Shown: piece by piece, positions 6,665 through 10,174 of the stretch
Numbering within the stretch: position 1 is the first letter of the stretch
Layout: the number at the start of each line of letters is the position of its first letter
From: Eggerthellaceae bacterium
Lineage (GTDB): Bacteria; Actinomycetota; Coriobacteriia; Coriobacteriales; Eggerthellaceae
DNA length: 10,174 bases
Direction of reading: 5' to 3'
Assembly: GCA_900754955.1 (NCBI GenBank)
Contig: CAAEEV010000102.1
Coordinates: 1 to 10,174 of the forward strand
Made by a program: the position numbers and the translations under genes
Notes under the pieces: model-generated
The model's database searches: none
Told to the model about the DNA's origin: nothing
Seen by the model: the letters and a program-made list of their open reading frames with translations, nothing else

Positions 6665-7112
6665 ACAAAGGCGAAAGGCGGTTTTAACAGGAGGTAGAGC
6701 GAACAGTTGAATTTGAGGAGAGGAGAGCCCCGCCGCTTTTTTCCCAGAGCTCGCGGGGCCCCGATCCGAAAACGATGCTGCCCGACATGGCGGGGCACCG
6801 TCAGGTGCATTCTAACATCCCCACCCCTTGGAGGCAAGGACCGAAGACACAACGGGCGCGCTTGCGGCGCCTTCGATCAACGGCACCGTAGAGTGCAGCG
6901 CAATCGACAACATTACGTAACCAGCAGCGCCAACCGTGCTGCCGCGCAGCAGAATGTTTCACGTGAAACATTTGTTCCAACAGCGAAACAAGCGCCGCGA
7001 TGCAAGGGCGAGCACCCCGTCGCCAAAGCCGACTGAAGCATCCGAGCCCTCCCCGCGAAAGCTGCGGCAGCCCGTTCACGAACTGTGCGGTGCCCTGGTT
7101 TGGACCCCGCCC
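6665..7112. other. Intergenic region without a convincing long gene, contains parS
   Basis: This 448-base stretch between the small plus-strand ORF and the trmL stop holds no credible longer gene; frames crossing it lack family similarity and the typical G/C third positions. Visible elements are a six-T run at 6737-6742, an inverted repeat GCCCCGC (6727-6733) / GCGGGGC (6753-6759), the palindrome TTACGTAA (6913-6920) and the parS site at 6953-6972. Any trmL terminator would lie at its right end, but I see no stem with a U-tract there. Confidence 0.55.
6953..6972. promoter_or_regulatory. parS: parS centromere site for ParB
   Basis: The sequence AATGTTTCACGTGAAACATT is a perfect 20-base palindrome. 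Its core, TGTTTCACGTGAAACA (6955-6970), is the canonical chromosomal parS bound by ParB/Spo0J across most bacterial phyla. ParB loads here as a CTP-dependent clamp, spreads, and recruits the SMC-ScpAB condensin. The site lies outside any gene. ORFs starting within it in either direction encode MFHVKH, which is the palindrome translated, not a protein. A chromosomal parS usually marks the origin-proximal part of the chromosome. Only this one copy is seen in the window. Confidence 0.93.
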
Positions 7113-7574
7113 CTACGCGAGCTGCGGCCAGCCCTGCTGGCGCAGCGCCTCGTACGCTCCGATCGCCACCGCGTTCGAGAGATTGAGGCTGCGCAACCCT
7201 GCGCGCATGGGGATGCGCACGCAGCGGTCGGCGAAACGCTCGAGCACCGCCTCGTCGAGCCCGCGGCTTTCGCGTCCGAACACGAGAAACGCCTCGTCAC
7301 CATAGAACGCCTCCGCGTACGAGCGCGCTGCATGACCCGTGAACAGGTGCAACTCGACATCAGCATGAGCCTCGAAGAACGCCTCGGCGCAGGCCCACCG
7401 CACGATCTCAACCTCGCTCCAGTAATCGCAGCCCGCACGCTTGAGGTTGCGCTCGGTGGCGCGAAACCCCATCGGCTCCACAAGATGCAGCCGCGCCCCC
7501 ACACACGCGCACGTGCGCGCAACATTCCCCGCATTCTGCGGAATCTCAGGTTCAACGAGAACGATGTTCAGCAT
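7113..7574 (-). CDS. trmL: tRNA (cytidine(34)/uridine(34)-2'-O)-methyltransferase, SPOUT family
   Basis: TrmL transfers a methyl group from S-adenosylmethionine to the 2'-OH of the wobble nucleotide of tRNA-Leu isoacceptors. It is a small SPOUT (trefoil-knot) enzyme acting as a dimer. The three family motifs are clear: LNIVLVEPEIPQNAGNVART at the N-terminus (the substrate-binding Asn/Arg strip), FGRESRGLDE (99-108), and IPMRAGLRSLNLSNAVAIGA (from 121), which forms the knot and SAM pocket. The length of 153 residues is standard for the minimal family. The ATG at 7574 is chosen because AAGGGG (7580-7585) lies five bases upstream; a GTG at 7580 abuts that sequence and is less likely. The gene stands alone, 292 bases downstream of the ABC-F gene. 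Specificity for C34 and U34 is assumed from E. coli TrmL. Confidence 0.94.
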   Translation of the reverse strand: MLNIVLVEPEIPQNAGNVARTCACVGARLHLVEPMGFRATERNLKRAGCDYWSEVEIVRWACAEAFFEAHADVELHLFTGHAARSYAEAFYGDEAFLVFGRESRGLDEAVLERFADRCVRIPMRAGLRSLNLSNAVAIGAYEALRQQGWPQLA

Positions 7575-7757
7575 ATCCACCCCTTCAGAAAGCGAAACAG
7601 GAGATCGAGGAGGAGACGGCGCGCCCGCACGACTCCCCCGCGTCGGGGCGAACGCCTTGCCGCGTGCGCCGCAAAGAGCGCTCCGGCAGGGGCGTCCAAC
7701 TCATTGACCTCGCTGGAGCGTCGGCGTGGGTGCTCACCAAGCGAGTTCCGCACGAGC

Positions 7758-7780
7758 CGAAATGCCCAGCGGGCATTTCG
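7758..7780. repeat. Perfect 10-bp hairpin between the ABC-F gene and trmL
   Basis: CGAAATGCCC (7758-7767) and GGGCATTTCG (7771-7780) are perfect complements around a three-base loop. The stem has AAA on one side and TTT on the other before the terminal CG, so it could act as a weak bidirectional terminator about 87 bases after the ABC-F stop. No longer U-tract follows on either strand. The surrounding 7575-7866 gap has no recognisable gene. Confidence 0.5.
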
Positions 7781-7866
7781 CGCGAGCAGGACTGTCTGAG
7801 CGACTGGGTGCCCCGCCAGCCACCACCGCAAAGACTCACTGAGCGAACGGACCGCCTCATCAGCCT

Positions 7867-9978
7867 CTACAACGTCGCCTGGCGCGCCATCTCCTCCTCG
7901 AGCTCCTCGGTGAGCGCAAGCCACTCCTCCTCGGCCGCCTCGAGCCGCTTCTTCACCTGAGCGTGCTCGGCGATCACGTCGGTCGACGCATCCTCGTTCA
8001 CGTAGAAGTCGGGATCGGCCAGAAGCTCGAGGATCTCCGCCATGCGCGCGTTGTTGCGCTCCATCTGCGCCTCGAGCTCGGCGATGCGCTTGCGGTGGTG
8101 CTTGAGCGCCGCGTACGCGCGGTTGCGCGCCTCGGCCTCGCGCCGCTTCTGCTCCTTGCTCTTCGGCGCGCTCGACCGCGGCGCCGTGAGCTGAGCCTTG
8201 CCGCCCGCAACTGGCGCAGCAGCCTCGCCGTTTGAAGCGGGCTTATCCGCCGCAGCCTTCCCCTTCGCCGCAGACGCCTGCGCGCCTGCCGCCTTCCCCG
8301 CGCCCTTGCCGCGGCCCGCCGCCTCGGCCTCCTCGAAGACGTCGTCGACGAGCGAGCGGTCGGTGGGATCGGGGTTGTCGAGCTGCCCCGACTTGAAGAG
8401 GTAGTAGTCGTAGTCGCCGTCGTACACGGTGAGCTTGCCGGGCATGACCTCGATGATCTTGTTGGCGACGCCGCGGATGAGATGGCGGTCGTGCGTGATG
8501 AGCAGGATGGTGCCCTCGAACGCGTTGAGTGCCTGCTCGAGAATGTCGGCGCTCGCAATGTCGAGGTGGTTCGTCGGCTCGTCGAGGCAGAGCAGCGGAC
8601 GCGGCGCCACGAGCATCTTCGCGAGCGCCAGACGGCTCTTCTCGCCGCCCGACAGCACGCTCACCTTCTTCTCCACGTCGTCGCCCTTGAACAGAAACGC
8701 GCCGAGCAGCGTGCGCACCTGGCTGATGCTCCACGCCGGCGCCACGTGATCGAGCTCCTCGAACACCGTGTTGCCGGGCGAAAGCTCCTCGAGCTGGTGC
8801 TGCGCGTAGTAGGTCTTGCTCACGTTGGTGCCGTAGGTGATGGTGCCCGCATCGGGCGTGAGCACGCCGGCGATCATCTTGAGCAGCGTCGACTTGCCCG
8901 CGCCGTTCGGACCGACGAGCGCCACCTTGTCGCCGCGGTACAGCGACAGGTCGAGGCCCTCGTACACCACATGATCGCCGAAGCGCTTCACGAGGCCGCG
9001 CGCGTGCACCACCTCGTCACCGGTGCGCGGCGGCTGCTTGAAGTTGAAGTGGACCGTCTTGCGCTCCTCGGGAATGACGATACGGTTGGCTTTGATGCGC
9101 TCAAGCTTCTGAAGGCGGTCCTGCGCCTGCTTGGCCTTGCTCGCCTTGTAGCGGAAACGCTCGACGAACGCCTCGAGGTGCGCGATCTCATCGTCCTGCT
9201 TCGCCTTCTCGGCGCGCAGGCGCTCGAGGCGCTCCTCGCGCCCTTTCAGGTAGGCGGTGTAGTTGCCCTTGTACAGGTTCACGTGGCCGTTGTCCACCTC
9301 GGCCACACGGTCGACCATGTTGTCCATGAACGCACGGTCGTGGCTCACCACGATGACGGTGCCAGCGTATCCGCGCAGAAAGCCCTCGAGCCACTTGACG
9401 CTCTCGAGATCGAGATGGTTCGTCGGCTCGTCGAGCAGGAGCACCTCGGGATTGCGGATGAGCAGCTTCGCGAGCGCGATGCGCATCTGCCAGCCGCCCG
9501 AGAACTCGTTCGTGGAGCGCGCAAGATCGGCCTCCTTGAAGCCGAGGCCGAACATCACGCCGCGCACCTTCGCCTCGATGACGTAGCCGCCGAGCTGCTC
9601 GAACGCATCGCGCGCGCGGCCCGCCGCCGCCAGCTCGCGCTCGGAGGGGTTCTCGCCGAGCTCGGACTCGAGCTTGCGCAGGCGCTGCTCGGCCTCAAGC
9701 ACCTCCACCTGCGATGCCATGACCTCGTCGAAGATGGGGCGGTCGGGCATCTCGATGGCCTCCTGCTCGAGATAGCCCACGCGCGCGCCCTTCGCCAGGA
9801 TGATGCGCCCCTCGTCGGCGTCCTCGCGACCCGAGATGATGTTGAGCATGGTGGTTTTGCCCGCGCCGTTCGGACCCACGAGCGCGAGGCGGTCGTACTC
9901 CTCGAGGCGGAACGTGACGTCGGAGAACAGGGTGCGCCCACCGAACGACTTCGAGAGGTGCTCTATCTGTATGATCAT
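7867..9978 (-). CDS. ABC-F family ATPase (Uup/EttA-like ribosome-associated protein)
   Basis: A soluble protein with two fused ABC ATPase domains and no membrane segments, the plan of ABC-F factors that bind the ribosomal E site to relieve stalling or, in some members, protect against antibiotics. Domain 1 has Walker A GPNGAGKT (35-42), signature SGGWQ (160-164) and Walker [12 protein letters not shown] (180-190). A charged linker rich in Arg/Lys/Glu (about 245-315) is the P-site tRNA-interacting motif region. Domain 2 has GPNGAGKS (356-363), signature LSGGEKS (442-448) and [10 protein letters not shown] (464-473). A Gly/Ala/Lys-rich low-complexity stretch (about 550-605) leads to a predicted C-terminal coiled coil (605-703), as in Uup and YdiF-type members. 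The length of 703 residues is at the long end. The start, [14 protein letters not shown], fits the family although the ribosome site is weak. Housekeeping and resistance subgroups cannot be separated from sequence alone; core context favours housekeeping. Confidence 0.94.
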   Translation of the reverse strand: MIIQIEHLSKSFGGRTLFSDVTFRLEEYDRLALVGPNGAGKTTMLNIISGREDADEGRIILAKGARVGYLEQEAIEMPDRPIFDEVMASQVEVLEAEQRLRKLESELGENPSERELAAAGRARDAFEQLGGYVIEAKVRGVMFGLGFKEADLARSTNEFSGGWQMRIALAKLLIRNPEVLLLDEPTNHLDLESVKWLEGFLRGYAGTVIVVSHDRAFMDNMVDRVAEVDNGHVNLYKGNYTAYLKGREERLERLRAEKAKQDDEIAHLEAFVERFRYKASKAKQAQDRLQKLERIKANRIVIPEERKTVHFNFKQPPRTGDEVVHARGLVKRFGDHVVYEGLDLSLYRGDKVALVGPNGAGKSTLLKMIAGVLTPDAGTITYGTNVSKTYYAQHQLEELSPGNTVFEELDHVAPAWSISQVRTLLGAFLFKGDDVEKKVSVLSGGEKSRLALAKMLVAPRPLLCLDEPTNHLDIASADILEQALNAFEGTILLITHDRHLIRGVANKIIEVMPGKLTVYDGDYDYYLFKSGQLDNPDPTDRSLVDDVFEEAEAAGRGKGAGKAAGAQASAAKGKAAADKPASNGEAAAPVAGGKAQLTAPRSSAPKSKEQKRREAEARNRAYAALKHHRKRIAELEAQMERNNARMAEILELLADPDFYVNEDASTDVIAEHAQVKKRLEAAEEEWLALTEELEEEMARQATL

Positions 9979-10023
9979 GGTGAATCAGTCTTTCGCTGAA
10001 ATCGGCAGTCGCCGCGCAGGCAC

Positions 10024-10081
10024 GCCGCAGCAGCGGCATGTGCGGCGAACGATAGGTTGTCGTTGCAAACTGGTAATTGTA
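10024..10081 (-). promoter_or_regulatory. Candidate promoter -10 and leader hairpin of the ABC-F gene
   Basis: On the minus strand TACAAT (10076-10081) is a good -10 element about 100 bases before the ABC-F start. A TTGCCG lies upstream, but at a 20-base spacing, which is too long for a normal -35, so the promoter is tentative. The leader between it and the gene contains GCCGC/GCGGC arms (10024-10037) with a four-base loop. The last part of the window (10082-10174) shows no gene. Confidence 0.3.
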
Positions 10082-10174
10082 GCGCATCTTCCGCTGCGAG
10101 GCGGCAAGCGGCAGAAAGCGGCGGCGGGGCCGGTCGCAAGGCACACCGCGCGACTCGGTCTCCTGTTGCCAGCC

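Noticed and set aside
6502..6852. A 116-codon minus-strand frame opposite the small peptide gene
   Set aside because: No family similarity, atypical codon use, no ribosome site, and it covers non-coding structure; I do not call it a gene.
6936..7799. A 287-codon plus-strand frame beginning near MFHVKH
   Set aside because: The MFHVKH start is the parS palindrome translated, and the rest is antisense to trmL.
8482..9999. A 505-codon plus-strand frame opposite the ABC-F gene
   Set aside because: Leu/His/Glu-rich mirror of ABC-F codons; the minus strand carries all expected ATPase motifs.

Overview
The window is a very GC-rich stretch (nearly every real codon ends in G or C) in which all recognisable full-length genes lie on the minus strand. 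Gene content, codon use and the scpA-scpB-rluB-tyrA order suggest an actinobacterial chromosome, most likely a gut Coriobacteriia member of the Eggerthellaceae type. The lineage is an inference: no rRNA or other marker is present. It reads as core chromosome rather than a mobile island. I see no CRISPR array, tRNA, integrase or transposase.

Minus-strand layout, from right edge to left edge: (1) an ABC-F ATPase (7867-9978) with a candidate promoter and structured leader at the right edge; (2) a 292-base gap with a perfect 10-bp hairpin; (3) trmL, a tRNA wobble 2'-O-methyltransferase (7113-7574); (4) a 642-base gap with a perfect 20-bp parS palindrome and, on the plus strand, a 28-residue membrane peptide gene whose ribosome site sits in a hairpin; (5) a CPA1-type cation/proton antiporter with a long cytoplasmic tail (4518-6470); (6) a tight cluster of a site-2-protease-like M50 metalloprotease, scpA and scpB (2043-4418); (7) a 298-base gap with an unusual symmetric array of four TGCA-centred repeats; (8) rluB, a 23S rRNA pseudouridine synthase (905-1744); (9) tyrA, prephenate dehydrogenase, cut by the left edge.

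Themes: scpA and scpB encode the kleisin and winged-helix partners of the SMC condensin. The parS site about 3.2 kb upstream of scpA is where ParB would load and recruit SMC, so a chromosome-organisation site and two condensin genes share one neighbourhood. rluB, trmL and the ABC-F protein all act on the ribosome or tRNA. The observations most worth following are the four-repeat inverted array (1777-2018), the small plus-strand peptide (6578-6664), the parS site and the structured gap upstream of trmL.
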